A stretch of 64,000 bases of DNA. It comes from Pararge aegeria. Lineage: Eukaryota; Arthropoda; Insecta; Lepidoptera; Nymphalidae. Shown here piece by piece: positions 8,748 to 23,700 of this stretch. A model generated the notes under the pieces. It was not told the origin of the DNA, made no database searches, and saw nothing but the letters and a program-made list of their open reading frames with translations. A program made the position numbers and the translations under genes. How positions within the stretch are numbered: the first letter of the stretch is position 1; each line of letters opens with the position of its first letter. The DNA is taken from NCBI RefSeq assembly GCF_905163445.1, contig NC_053200.1, forward strand, positions 11,904,001-11,968,000, in the 5' to 3' direction.

Positions 8748-11700
8748 GTAAGAAAAACTAATTTACTTTGCCATTGTCTTTCTCACTTGTCCAGATTTCA
8801 CACGTAAACTTCTTGAGCTGTTCGTAGGATAAAAAAGAACCTATACTAACGGATTTATGATAAAGTATCACTAAAAACTGTATCTCATTAAACATATAAT
8901 TCATGTTTAATGAGATACAGTTTCCTAGAATAAAAGTGGTTGTGTGTAAACGGCCTTATGTAGAGTTTACGAAGCTCTTATTAAACATCCCGTGCATAAA
9001 AGCACGTAAGGTGGGCTTTATGCACGGATATTATAGTTGCAAAGAAAATATAACGTTAATTTCCTGGAAATCGTAATTTAAGTAATCCAGTTAAAAATTT
9101 TATTCTTTAAAATATTTGTTTTATAAATAGAACCTGAAATAAACTATTTAAGACTAAATAAAATCTAAAACGTCCTCGAAACCACCGCAGCGAGGCACAC
9201 TTCCTTAGATGCTGGTAGCATTGCCCCTTTGGATGGCCAAACTAATTTGTTGGCCAAGGTAAACTGCCCGCTCTAGGATCACCGGTAAACTCGATAGTAA
9301 TGAGTAATCCTTAGAGTTATTCAAAAAAATTCTATTTACTAATTTTACTTAAACACTTAAGCCCAGATACGAGTAAATAGTCAATGCTTAGCGTTCGTCG
9401 GAAGTATTACTCCGCAAAGAACTGCTTTGACATAGCTTAGCACTGTCACTCATACGGACTTCAATAAACGGGTCTAAGGTTTTTTTTTAACGATAGACGA
9501 CAATCATGCCTCTTAGAAAGCAATAATGAGGTCTAGGTTGGAGCACGCTTGCCTAGAAAAAGCCTATTCACTCTCGCCTTGAAGGTACTCAAGTTATACG
9601 TGGCAGGTAACACAGTTACCGAGAGGGCGTTCCACATTCTAACGCCACGTATCAGAAACGTGGATAAAAATGTTTTGTTTTTTTGTGTGTTCTCCTCGTA
9701 ACTACGAAAATGGGCCTCTTAATGTACGATCAATGAATGTCTGTTGTGATTGGGAGTTGGGATTTTTATTGTTTTTATTTTAATGATTATTTTTTTCTTA
9801 AACTCCTCGACAGCGCTTCGCCTAATCGACACCGCTGGAGTTGTGGCATAAACGTTAAAAGCGAAAAAGATTTTAAAATTTGTCAATAATATGGGAAATC
9901 TATGATTAAACGCACGCTATCGTTAAAAGCGAAAAAGATTTTAAAATTTGTCAATAATATGGGAAATCTATGATTATCACGTGCTAAGTCTACAAAACTC
10001 TGTAGTATGGCTAAGTTAAGCACTTTCAACGAAGGTGGATGCTAAGTAACAGTCTATTTAAGGGAATGTAGAAGAAGAAATACTTTATTGCACACAAACA
10101 TCGAAATATACATAAAATATAGAATAAGCAACAGAACTAAAATTGTAGGCATGCAAAGGCGGCCTTATTGCTGCAAGCAATCTCTTACAGGCAACCTCTG
10201 GCAGAAGGAAAAGCTGCAAGAGAGCGGGATAGTGCAATTATATATACATATATATTCGAAAATAAATAGACATACATATAAAATAAATATATATACATAC
10301 ATATATATATAAATATTGAAAAGAAAAATACAAATAATAAACATTAATTAAAAATATTTGTTCAAATTATTTCACTCAAAGACAGATAGTAGTCTTTAAG
10401 ACGACATTTAAATATGGGAAGGGATTGACTTTTACGGAATGTAATACTTAGAACAGAACTGAACACTTACTTGACATAAGCCACCGCTTAGGAATGACTA
10501 TTTCATCATCATCATCACATCAACCCATTACCTTCCCCCTAAAAAGCACGGGTCTCCTGCCACAATGAGAAGGGGTTAAGGCCGTAGTCCACCACGCTGG
10601 CCCAGTGCGGATTGGTGGACTCCACACACATTTCAGAACATTATGTAGAACTCTCAGGCATGCAGGTTTCCTCACAATTCTTTCCTTCGCCTTTGAAGCA
10701 AGTGATATTTTTATTTCTTAAAACGCACATAACTTCGAAAAGATAGAAGGGCGTGCCAGGATTCGAACTCGGCACCCCTAAAGTGAAGTCGAGCTCCTAC
10801 CCAATGCGCCATCACCGCTTCACTATGACTATTTATTTATCTGGCCCTAATTTTTTTTGATACCATACAGATTAGTAGAAAGAACTGTAACCCTTTTTTT
10901 AATTCAAAGTCACAAAAGCTGTATTTTATGCAGCATGAGTAGTATTTTCTCTTTGCATTTAAAATTATTGATACTATACCTGTGTGGACAACCTTATATA
11001 ACGTTTTCGGAGCACTTTTTAAAATTCTCGTACATTTAAACACATGAGAGGGTTTACGCTCACATATTTTATTCACAGTTTTTTTTTCATGTTACAAAAA
11101 TGGCAACCACAATTCACCAGCACGCTCACCTTACCTTACAGTTTTCCTATTCGAGACGAATACACAAAATACCCTAACTTTTGTAGCCCGCATAATTATA
11201 ATTCACACTTCTTTGTCAGTTATAATACTAATAATAATTTAATCACCATTTGAATGAAAAAAACAACATTTTTAAATTTACTCACACAGTTAAAATGTGT
11301 GTGAGTAAATTTAAAAAAAAATCTATTTAGGTACTCATTTCACTCCAACATTTTTCTTTATTCCACACAGGTTTGATTATCCTACTTTTTTCAATTTATT
11401 ATATCTGTTATAGTGATATTTCTTTATATCCGTATTTTATTGGGCATGAGGAATATTTTCTGCGTTCGCATTTAAAATGATTGATGGTGTCCCTGTATAA
11501 ATGCTCTTATGTAGCATTCTGGAAGGACTTACACAAGATTCTCGTGCAATGGTTAAAGCTCGTATATTTTAATTACCAAGAAAACAGTATTTTGATCTTG
11601 ATACAAAAATTGCAAGTTAAATTTGGCTGCCTTCCCTTTTAGTTTTGCAGTTTGTCACTATAAAATACTTATCGAAACTAATATCAATACTAATGTTTAT

Positions 11701-14700
11701 TAAATAGTGATTAAAAAAAAAAAGCCAACTCTCCTTAAAATTTATTCGCACAAAAAGTCGTTCCTTCTTCATTAGGCACTAACTAATATTATAAAGGGAA
11801 AAGATTTTCTTGTTAGTTTGTTTGTATCGAATTGGCTCCGAAAGTACTGAACTGATTTCAACTATTTCTTTACTAAAATAAAGCTAAGTTATCAGGAAGT
11901 AACATAGGCTATACTTTATTTGATAAAAAATTGGAGATCCTTAAGAAAATTGCAATAATGTAACCCAAAGTAGCAAAATTTTGCCTAAAAAATGAATTAC
12001 TTAGGCTGCGCTGAGAAAACTATTAGTGGTACGTAAAAATATTTACGAAATAGTTAAAGTACTCATTGTAACCCACAAAAAAAACACGATGGAGTATATC
12101 TTATTATCGCTAATACACAATAGCAGTTTTGTGTTCTATAATTTAATTACAACGCCGTTTGGAACAAAAGTGGTTTACACTTTTATCGCAGTATTAATTC
12201 TAATTCAAATAAATAGTTTCATCATATTCATATAGCAGTAAGATGATTTTTAATTCATTCTTATTGTACATGTTGTTTAGAAGTTTTTATCACAGGCACT
12301 TATGAAGCGGTCATACATATATGTTTAAATAATTGTAAGTGGATGGTCTCACCATCGTAACTTCATAACTAACTAACTTCATTCGTAAACTTAAATCTAA
12401 AGCTGCGAAGGTTCCAAACGCGTCCCTGGTCTCTGGTCTAAGAAGAGCCTTCAACAAACTTATGTAGGATTTTTTTTTGTTATCACCATTAGATTGATAG
12501 TCTTCATAAAAATCTTAATAAGAAGGTATTCATATTTCTATGATAATTTGTGAACGCTCTTATGTAACCCTTTCGAAGGGCTTATTAAAATTCTCGTGCA
12601 GTTTGAGCTGAGTTTGAGCTCAGATATTATGTTTACCAAGAAAACAGAATTATAAAATGAAAAAGTTTTCTTGTAACATAGAATGCCACGTATTTTACAG
12701 ATGTAACAATATTAATAAATAAACCCACCCTGAAATTAAAAAGGCTCGATTGACCACCTCAACTCATTTCTAACATATTTCAGCTCTATTTTATGAAATA
12801 CATCGTCTAGCTCTATAATTCAGAAGCGGCAGTTACTATTTCTCTCATAAAAGACAGGTGGTAGATCCTGTCGAGTGGGGGTTTTGGACGTGGCTAAATA
12901 TCCCCTGCCGCCAAAGACAAACTCGAAACTACGAAATCGATTGGGTTTTGGTTTAATATACGTGCCGTACCTCTGACAGGCTAGCTCATTACCATTTACC
13001 TCTTAGATTGCATTATCATTTACTACCAGGTAAAACTAAAATCTTAAAGTAGTGGGCGAAGCTGTAAGTCTATATTAAAATAGATTTCTACGCAACGCTT
13101 TATACCGGATCGCTTAGCAGCACGTCTTTCTCATTAAACCATTAACTAGCCACGGACGAAGGCTACAAAAGACACGAGAAAATTCAAAAATTTCTATTTT
13201 CCAAATGCTCCCGCCGAGAAAAGAGCTCGGGACCTCCAACTTATGCGACTTGCGCCTAGGAGGTTGACAAAACTTAAGCTTGTTTGAGATATATTCAGAT
13301 GAAATACGAGATAAGTTAAAATTATTAGATGCTGCGAAATGTAATCTGTATGATAATGCTCGAGGCTACAAAGTTTAAAATCTCTGCCGACACTCGAATA
13401 CAACTTTTATCAGATTTTGTGCTGGCGAAACTTACTTTGATTTTTCACTCTTAAGATATTTAAAATGATGTCACCAAGCTAACCTTGGTGATATAATTTT
13501 AAATGGAGTGAATAGAACAGAAATATTGATTCATAAAGAACATTCAACACATAAGTATTGTTATAAATAAATAAATATACTATTGTCGTAATATCATTGC
13601 CATCTATGGGTACTAAGATGACTAATGAATATTCTTATGAATAATATAAATAAATACTTATAAAGTTATAATATTCAGATAAACACCGACACAGACACTG
13701 ATAAAAATTCATGTTCATCAAGCAAACATTCTCTAGTAGTGGGAATCCACTGCCTTGGACTCAGGGCAAGGCAGGGTCGCTGCCCACTGCGCCAATATGG
13801 TTTGAAGATGATGATGATGCAAACCTGGTGATCATTTTAGAATATTTCGCACCAAACAACAACAATACATGTTTAATATGTAAACCGCGTCAAATGATGC
13901 TGCCATAAAAATAAGGAATGATAATGATAATGATAAATATACTACGACAATACACACATCGCCATCTAGCCCCAAAGTAAGCGTAGCTTGTGTTATGGGT
14001 ACTAAGATAGCTGCTGAATATTTTTTATGAATATAATACACATAAATACTTATACAGATATACACCCAGACACTGAAAAACATTCATGTTCATCACACAA
14101 ACATTTTCCAGTTGTGGGAATCGAACCCACGACCTTGGACTCAGAAAGCAGGGTCGCTGCCCACTGCGCCACTCGGCCGTCAAATGTCCTTTACTCCGAC
14201 CGACTTCGTTTCATTAAATATCTTAACGCCAACGAAGTCTTAGGCCATCTAGGTAATAAATCGGGTAAAGTCTGTAAAACGAAATTGAATTCTTTTTTTT
14301 GTTAATTTGCATTAAATGATGCTTTTGTATCATTAGTGCAGTCTTATTTCCTTACTAAAACGAGAATTTCAGCTTTATTAAACTTGGCAAGGAAATGGTT
14401 TTGGTAGAGCTTTCCTACGTATTTTCTCTTTTATTGCAACTATAAACTGTTGATATTTGGAATAAAGTTTACTTTATATTTAGTTCATGTCATATAGCAA
14501 ATAAGCTCGACGTGATTTTTACGTGGTGTTGAATGAGGCCCGCTACTATCTTAGGCTTCATGCACCTGGCGCAATTGCAGGGCTAACTTGCTGTGTCATA
14601 AATGGTGTGGCCAAAAGCAGCCAGTTATTAATAAAATAATGTCATGAAACCAATTTAATAGAGGCATCGACGGTAGGAGAGCCGTAGCTTAATTGGTGAA

Positions 14701-17700
14701 AGCGCTCAGGCCGCGATTGCCCGAGAGTCGCAGGATCAAATCCTGTCGGTTACGAAAATTTTTATATGCTTTTTAAATTTATAAAATTAATAGAATTCAT
14801 TTATTTTTTCAATAGTAGTATTGTACTGCGCACTATAATACTACATACATTTCATCTCTGCCTAAGAGTTCTATGTGCAGAAGTTTCGCGTCTAATTTGA
14901 ATTCAAAACAGATCCGTCTTAAAGAATGTCGGCTTTATTTAATAACACGAGCACGGGCTAAAAGAAGTTATAAGCTTTTTAATATTGTCCCAGTAAGTGG
15001 GAAGCGGTAGACTGTAGCCCCGGCTTAGCCTCTTAAGCCTTAGGTATTCTGTTGAATATTCTGTCGGCCAACTCAGCTTTTTTATGATTATCTTTAATAT
15101 CCATAAAGTTAAGAAGAGACAGAAACCATGTATACGACTAATATAGCAACGAGAAACAAAGACTACTAAATTGGCTTGATGCTCAAGAACCACTCCACTT
15201 TTGTAGTATTTCTCAAACAGGCGATTAGTTGTTTCACTCAATTTAGCAGTTAACAGTAATTTTTTTTTCTCATTTCTCTAAACGTTTACCATAAAATGAG
15301 AAAAGTTTGTGAGCTAGCAACATTAAGCGGGTGTGAAGTGAGACGTGCGCGGGACGTTTTCGCTGTCTTTGGATACAACGCACTGCATGCAATAATAGCT
15401 GAATGAGGGTTCTGTATGTTCTTAGTTATTTGATAAAAGCATTGTTCGTGTAACGTATTATGCAAGAAGATGCTAAATTAAATTCCGGGTTTCAATAGAT
15501 ATTGGTTTGGCTATTAAGATATTAACAGTACAGTTATTTTCATTCCTTGCTTGCTTGATGCTCAAGAACCACTCCACTTTAGTAGTATTTCTCGAACAGG
15601 CAGTTAGTTGTTTCACTCAATTTAACAGTTGACAGTAATTATTTTATCTCAATTCTATAAACTTTTACCATAAAATGGGAAAAATGGGAAAATTTGTGAG
15701 CTAGCAACATTATGCGGGTATGAAGTGAGACGTGCGCGGGGCGTTATTACTGTCTTTGGATACAACGAACTGCATGCAATAATAGCTGAATGAGGGTTCT
15801 GTATGTTCTTGGTTCTGTGATAAAAGCATTGTTCGTGTAACGTATTATGCAAGAAGATGCTAAATTCCGGGTTCCAATATATATTGGGTTGGCTATTAAG
15901 ATTTACTGTACACGTTCATAACATAAGTCCACGAGGACGAAATCGCGGGCAGATCTAATATTACACACACACACACACACTACAGGGTATGAGTCTCTTC
16001 CCACCCTTTGAGAACATTATGGAGAACTCTCACGCATGCAGGTTTCTTCACGATGTTTTCCTTCCTTTTCGTAAAAAATATAGAAACACTAAAATAATTC
16101 AGAGCCTTTCACGCAACCGCAGTCACGAAATGCAGGCAGAAAGAACGAAAAAACGAACGAGAGCCGTAAAAAGTGTTCCTAAACGACAAAACAACTCGGA
16201 TGGTTCGGATGGCGGATAAAAGATGTTATTCAACCTCATAAAACATGGAATTCTGTCTAACTACCATATTATTGAAAGAAAGAAAGAAAGAAAAATCGTA
16301 TTTATTGTCACACATTTGTGTAAAATGTTACATTTGTGAAATAAAATAATTGTTAAAGTATAAAAATTAAAAAAAAAAAATGTGTGACAAAGGAGCTGGC
16401 TCAGTATAGCTGCAAACTAAAACGCGCAGCACTGGTTTTCAGCCAGCCCCATTATATTCGTCATCACTGAATCCTCGCAGCTAAACAATAACAATAACAA
16501 AATAATCATAAAAAAGAACAATAACATAGAATATAATATATAAACAAACAAAAGATATTTTTCATTAAAACAAACTTATTTACATCGAGAAATACAAAAT
16601 CATCAAAGAGGTAAATAATAAACAAAATCAAAAATTATGAAATTAATAAACATGAAAAACTAAAAAAAAGAAAAACTAAAAATCTAAAATCTAAAATTAA
16701 ATGTAATGTGAGTGTCTTTAATGTGAAATAAAGGAAAAATTATATAAAAGTACTAAAAGGTGGGAAAAGTAATAATTTGTTATTTTTTATTTATTTATTT
16801 TTTATTTACTGGTGGTTATTGAGATTTTTTTTACAATAATTTAAAGAATTTTTTAACTCTATTTGTAGACGTTATTATACGGCTACGGTACATTTTTAGT
16901 ATATTTTCACATATATAAGTACAATATGCATTGGTAATGGAGTTAGCATCATTATGCTATAATAATAATAAAACATAGAACCACCACGCTGCTCTAATGT
17001 AGGTGGATTGTTGTCTATTATCACAAAACAACATAAAATATGTGAGCGTAAACCCTCTCATGTGTTTAAATGTGCGAGAATTTTAAAAAGTTCTCGGAAA
17101 ACGTTACATTAGGTTGTCCACACAGGGATATTATCAATCATTTTAAATGCGAAGAGAAAATATTACTCATGCTCCATAAAATACAGCTTTTGTGACATTA
17201 AATTTAAAAAAAAAAGGTTAGAGTTCTTTACACTAATCTGTATTGTATAACAGTAGGGGCAATAACAATGACGTCAGATAAATAGTGAAGTGGTGATGGC
17301 GCATTGGGTAGGTGCTCGACTTCACTTTCGCATAGGGAGTCGCACAGGACAGACGGTTTTAGAGCATAGACCCACCACGCACCTCGTTGTAGATTGTTTG
17401 TAATGACTTTAATCACAAAAAACATAATATTTTGGGTGCTTACTAACTTGCAAGTTGACGAGATGATCGAATTAAAAATTCAATCGCTTTCAACTTGATT
17501 AATAACAGCCCGATCCTTGTTTAATATCGACAACCTACCCGCTATGCATAAGAAGTTTTAGTGAATTAATTAAAATAACAAAATAGTACAGTTTAGGCCT
17601 ATGTTACCTAGCTTTGATGATGCAAATTACTTAATTGAGCTGATTGTCCCGCCCTGTTCAACAAACATTTTAGCGGTACAAAATAGTTTCAGTATGACAG

Positions 17701-20700
17701 AGCTTGTCCGGAAAAGAACTACCTCCACGTTTATTTCGCGAAACCAAAGTCGATAAGTAAATGGGTGATTAACTTCGAATTTAACTTCGGAACCTCAGGA
17801 CGCTAAGCGATCTGCAATTATAACTTAAAGCGAACTTCACATCCAGACGGCTTAGCAGCGTCTGGGGTAACATTTAAATTTGGAACCTAACCGTGATCAG
17901 TCTCGTGACAAGCCTCGTTCTCGAAGCGGCATATTATGTTATTATCAGATTCACTTATAAAACAAATTTGCAAGCAGTGGCGTGCATAGAGGGTATGCAC
18001 AAGGTATGCAGATGATACAAAATGAAGAAAATCTCCAAAACAATTTTATAAATTTAAAATGCATATAAAAAAATTCGGAACCGACAGGATTTGACCTGCG
18101 ACTCTCGGGCAATTTCATTGTAATAAGGACCTTTGAAAAAGTAGATCGAAACTGCAACGTTTCCTACTAAATGACGCTACAGTCGCTATATGACTGATGC
18201 GGAAGGTGTGCCTACAGTACTGTGAGAAATGTAATAGCACCATGTTTTTGGCTTAACTATTTTTTGATTTTTTCAGAAGATAGTATATTTAATAGTAGGT
18301 AAAACTTTTAATTGAATAGAAAAGTAAATTGAATTGTTATAATTATGTTTTTGTTTCTGTTTTTATTTTTGTCTTTTCTTTTTTCTTTGTTCTCGTTTTA
18401 ATCTGCTATGTATTTAATCAGTGTTATTGGTGTCAACCATACTATTTGAATTATAATAATAATTATCATCAATCGCATATAACAGCCCTTTGATGGACTA
18501 AAGGCCTTTCCCAACAGGAGAATTCGCTCATAATCGCACGCTGGGCAGACGTGACGAGACGTGTTCGCAGAAGATGGTAATGTAAGAACAGGGGACGCTG
18601 CTGCCAGTTCTCCGTTATATTCAAAAAATTCTAAATTCTAAATTCATTTATTTCAAGTAGGCCTAACTTATAAGCACTTTTGAAACGTCAGGTCAGTCTG
18701 TTTATAGTGACTCCACCACCGGTTCGGAAGGCTGATTCCACTGAGAAGAGCCGGCAAGAAACTCAGCAGATTGCTCTTTTCCAACATCATTTTATTTTAT
18801 TCCCTAAGTCGCCTCGTACAACACCCGTGGAAACAAAAGCGGTGGTGACAATTATATCCCCGGGGATAAAATATTATCTTTTCCCATAGCTTTATCAACT
18901 CTCGGAGCACCAAATAATGTAAGTGTAGTAGTATGTAAATAGTAAACAGGGGTAAACTCCTCCTAATCCGTGTTCCCGTTCTTTAACTGGTGGTCACTTC
19001 AATTATATCCCTTGCCAGGGGATATAATCAGGGGATATATTTTTTTCTCCGGCCTGTGCTAGCCCTGCTGTAAGGTTAAAAAAAGCATTTTTGTTCTCCG
19101 GTCTGTAAAAAAAAAAACATTTGGCAAGCTATGGGGCCTTAAAGAGGCTGATGAATTTATGCAAAACAGAGGCACCATATTGTTTCGGTATCAACGAACG
19201 GAAATAAATAGGCACTTACATTAAATTCCAAAGAGAATTCAAACAAAAAGTAATCCCTAACATTTACGTCCGAGTAAAACAATTTTAATTCAACAAACCA
19301 TAATCAAATGCTCTACAAATAAATGTTTGTCTAACTCTTTATTTGTAAAAGAATGTTTGAGTTTGACTTAGTGAGACCTATCACACTAACGATTTCAAAG
19401 CGAAAGCAATTAAACTTCACAGTACCTACGTAATTACAATTTGTTCGATTTCAATTTCAATTCGTATGTACGTGTAGTTACTTGTTTGGGGAGAGTCTAT
19501 TGAGTAGACTCAGATCAGACTTGATCAGATTCTCACGAAAATTTTAATAAAACGTACGTCATCATTATTATCCTATTACCAGCATACTCGGGTCTCCTCC
19601 TAGAATATTTTGGTCACAGAACTAAGAAAATACAGAAACCAACGCGGCTTCTGTATATAATTATTTATCGACCAATATTGAAGCATCATTCGCTCCGCTT
19701 TATGAATGATTTTCGAATAGGCGGCTAAACACTCCATTCCATTTAGCAGTTAAAAGTAATTATTTTACCTCTAATGTTCTAAACGTTTGCCATAAAATGG
19801 GAAAATTTTGTGAGCTAGCATCATTCCATTGGTGAGAAGCGCGGGGTGTTTTCACTATTTTTAGACACAATGCACTGCATGTAATGAGCAGAATGAGGTT
19901 TCTGCGTGTTCTTTATTCTGTGGGTTTAGGCCGTAGTCTGCCATGCTGGCCCAGTGCGGATTGGTCGATTTCACACAACCTGAGAACATGATGGAAAAAT
20001 CTCAGGCATACAGGTTTCCTCAATAAAACTGAGTATTAACAAATAAAATATATCGGTGCAAAAAAATGGTCACCTTAAAATCCTCCTCATTTTTTCAAGA
20101 TGAACTTAAAAATAAACGCAAAGTATTTTAAAAAACCGTTCCCGAAAGTAGATCCCGCTATAAAGAGTACTTTCTGGCTACTGTTATAATAAGGCGAAGG
20201 TCATAACACTGTGTTATCATTAAAACAGAGAAGCGAACGAACTCAGACACGAGGTATCTCATATTTTTTGTCTAAATTATAAGTACTCATTTAATTTCAC
20301 GTACATTTAAAAAATTACGAAGGAATAAAAAGTATTTTGTATTTCGTGCGTTTGGAAACCTAAATCACACAAAGTGAAACGAGCAAGCGGGTGAGTGAAA
20401 GTTATGAATATAATACCTCACTGGCGAAACATTCCATTGCAACAAACTGCTGAGGTGTTTGTTATCAAAGGTTATGGGTCTATGTTTCTTACAATAGAAT
20501 TTGCATTTTTTCGATTAAGTTGGATTCCTACATACAGTGCGTAAAACCTCGCTTCGGTAGGATATTTTGCGAAATATCCATTTCGGAAAGTCGGCACCAA
20601 AACTGGCTCGGGTTCTTAAGTGACGAATGTTTATTTCACCATAGGATCCGCTAATGCGTTGCAGGCTTTTGACGAATTTGGCAATATCACTTGAAAAACC

Positions 20701-23700
20701 TAGTATCAAAGCGATAAAGATACATAAAAAATAAAAAAGCATTTTATTTTTAAAATTTTCATTTCCATATAAGCTAGTCTATTAATATAAGGAGTTTAGT
20801 TTACGGTTAATTAAATGTATTGTTACAAATGTTAGTTACTTGCAAGAAACCCAGATTGGGTAAAGGCCGCTTCCAACGATGTCCATTTTTCTCTATCTTT
20901 TCCTATTTTGGGCCGTTTGGGCCGGCTATTTTTTTTAACTCATCTTCCCATCGTATCAGGTGTCTCCCTTTGGCTCTTTTGCGTTGTGGGCCTTTCCACA
21001 GAGTTGCTCTTCTGGTCCACCACTGGTATGTTAGCCTCGCTAGCCTAGCCTCGATACATATACATTCATGAATATTCAACGACACTTTTTATATAAAATA
21101 ATACAGCAACAAATGCTCCAGTCGGCAATTTAAGTGACCATTTCATGAAGGTTTTCTGCACCATCTAATCACGTAATATGCTGCCAGCTTTTGAGAAATT
21201 TGGGTCCACACCTTCAACAAACCTATCAAAACTTTTTAAAAGATGGCCGTCATAGTCACGTCATATCCATGACGTTTAAATGATCTACCCTCATAACACA
21301 CGAAACGTTAAATTACTTTATCAAACCCAGGAGTGTTTCAATGGTACTCAAGTATGGTAGTCATTTTGCGAAGGATCCGATCTCAACGAGCTGTGGTGTT
21401 TGATCTAAGATATACACTTTAAAGTCGTTTGTGTGATAAGGCTCCAAAGGAAGGTACAATTATTTCACTTCGAACACCCCCATTGTTGAAACTTCAAACC
21501 CGCTTTGAACTTCCAACAATACGATTATTGCTTTTCCTTCAGCTTGTTTATCTACTGACCCCACTGCAGACACAATTAAGAAAAGACAAACTCCATATTA
21601 AGTCTATGTTTTTCTTAGCTGCCTTTGTCTTTTATATTCTATTCTATTATTTATTTCAACGAAATTTCCTCTTGAACTATTGGTTTCCGAGTTTCTTTTG
21701 TTTTGCGTTATACTGTAGACTTTATTTGGAATTTTTAACGGTTGACGAAACAGCTGACTTAGGCAAGCTTGATCATTCGGTGCAGAAAGATGAAACGGTC
21801 GAGATATATTTACAAAATTATGTTAAAAAAAGAGGAGTTCAACGAGTTGCCAATTGTAAGTGACAACAATGGCTGGGGTATATAGCTTAAAGGGTCCATT
21901 TACGTTGTAAGGCCAAGGTGTTAGAATGGTGACTCTGCATTGGAAAACGCACTATTTGAAGAGACGTGGACAGACGACTTTATATACAAGCTATTCAGTG
22001 AAGAAAGAGATGCTCGAAATATTTTTAAAAAATAAAATAGAAATGAAGATATCAACCAAGATACATTAATTTTAAGTGACAATCGTTGAGGCACATAGCT
22101 TGAAGGACCTGACTGACTTTGCATTGGTAGGTAACCATTAGATGGCCAGATGACTTCACTAGCAAGACAGGAAAACAATGGACACAAGAGGTAAAAGATT
22201 GTCATGATCTTATTGTAAAAAACATTTGAAAGAGCAATCTCTGCTCAAATATATATAAATCTGAGTATTATATAAGTCCTCTCTCTGCAACACATGCCAT
22301 TGATAATAACAACATGAATCATCACAATAGAACAAGGTATCAAATAGCGAATGTACTCGTACATCAAACAATGTTATTCCAAGATGCAAAAGGTAGTCAG
22401 TCTTGCAAATATGGTTAGAATTAATAAGACGCCATATCGAGGAGAGGCATGTGGCGAGAACAACCATTTGTTATAAGCCGCAATACTCTTAGTTATTGGG
22501 ACGAACGTCGTTGACCCAGAAAACTATACGGAGCAGGAATATATAGAACAAAGAGACAGTTGCTAATGGAATAGAAGTTTCGATTGAATCGCTTGAACGA
22601 GATTGAATTAATCCTTGAATTAGAAACTTCTAGGGTCTTTTAATGAAATCATTGAAAACGTTTTCTAAATTAAACATAAAAAGTGTTTTTTTAATTGAGT
22701 CTTCGAGTTCCATTATTCACTAAACTGCTATGGGAAACTGTGTGGTTGGGATCCCACATGCATAATGTGAAGTCTACCAATCCGCACATGACCAGCGTGG
22801 TAGACAATCCTTTGGTTCAAAGCACTTTTTAAAAAACCCAAAATTATTATTTTAAAAGATAGTTTGCACAATTTAAAATTAAAATTTCAATATTAAGTTA
22901 TCTTCTACCCTTTCATCATCATCAATTACCGGCCCACTACAGGGCAAGGGTCTTATCTCAGAAAGAGAAGTGCTTAGGCCGTAGTCCACCACGCTGGCCA
23001 AATTCGGATTGGTATAGACTTCACACTCCTTTAAAAACATTATGGAGAACTCTGAGGCATGCAGGTTTCCTCACGATGTTCTCCTTTACCGTTTAAAGCT
23101 AGTGCAGTAACTTAGCAACTAGCTAGCTAGCAACTTGTAGTAGTTTTAAAATTACTACAAGGTTTGTTCTGACTAACAGACAGAAAGTTTACACTCTAAT
23201 GAAAATGGCGTCTAAATGAAAATTTTTAAATTTAGCGAGAATACTCTGAAATTCGCGTCACATACAGGGTTTACTTTTAAACAAAGACAGTTAGGAAAGA
23301 CCCACGGGAACAGGTAAAAAATCGAGTTTGTTTCTGTAAAACAAGGGAGTAGGGTAGTAGTGGTTGGGGAATTTTAGATGGTACGTTGTTATTTAGTCAG
23401 GTGAAAAAAAGTATTTTGCCATAAAGCGCTCGGTCAGTGTTCTCGTGTTTTCCTTAAAGGCCTTAGTTAACGACACTGGTCTATTTTGGTTTTCATCATT
23501 TCAGAAAATGCCAAATAAGGAACTCCAAAGTCTTCCATGATTCATCCAGTGTGTAAGTTTACCGTATCATCATGACTTTGTTTTATTAGTGCAATCGACT
23601 GATTCGCGCATTTAGAGCAAGGCCAAACTAAACCACCCTCCATAATAATAAAAAGATACCAACTCTATTAAAAACTAATCGATTAAAGTAGTGGTCTCGA

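Noticed and set aside
8875..8923. microRNA precursor
   Set aside because: A perfect stem with a 7-nt loop and no supporting reads; a replication-type inverted repeat is equally likely.
14680..14752. Functional tRNA gene
   Set aside because: The acceptor stem pairs poorly, the anticodon loop is abnormal, and the 3' flank is shared with a second copy, as in a SINE.
21429..21863. 144-codon open frame as a membrane protein gene
   Set aside because: AT-rich and hydrophobic by composition, with no splice signals or recognised motif, and the surroundings hold LINE relics.
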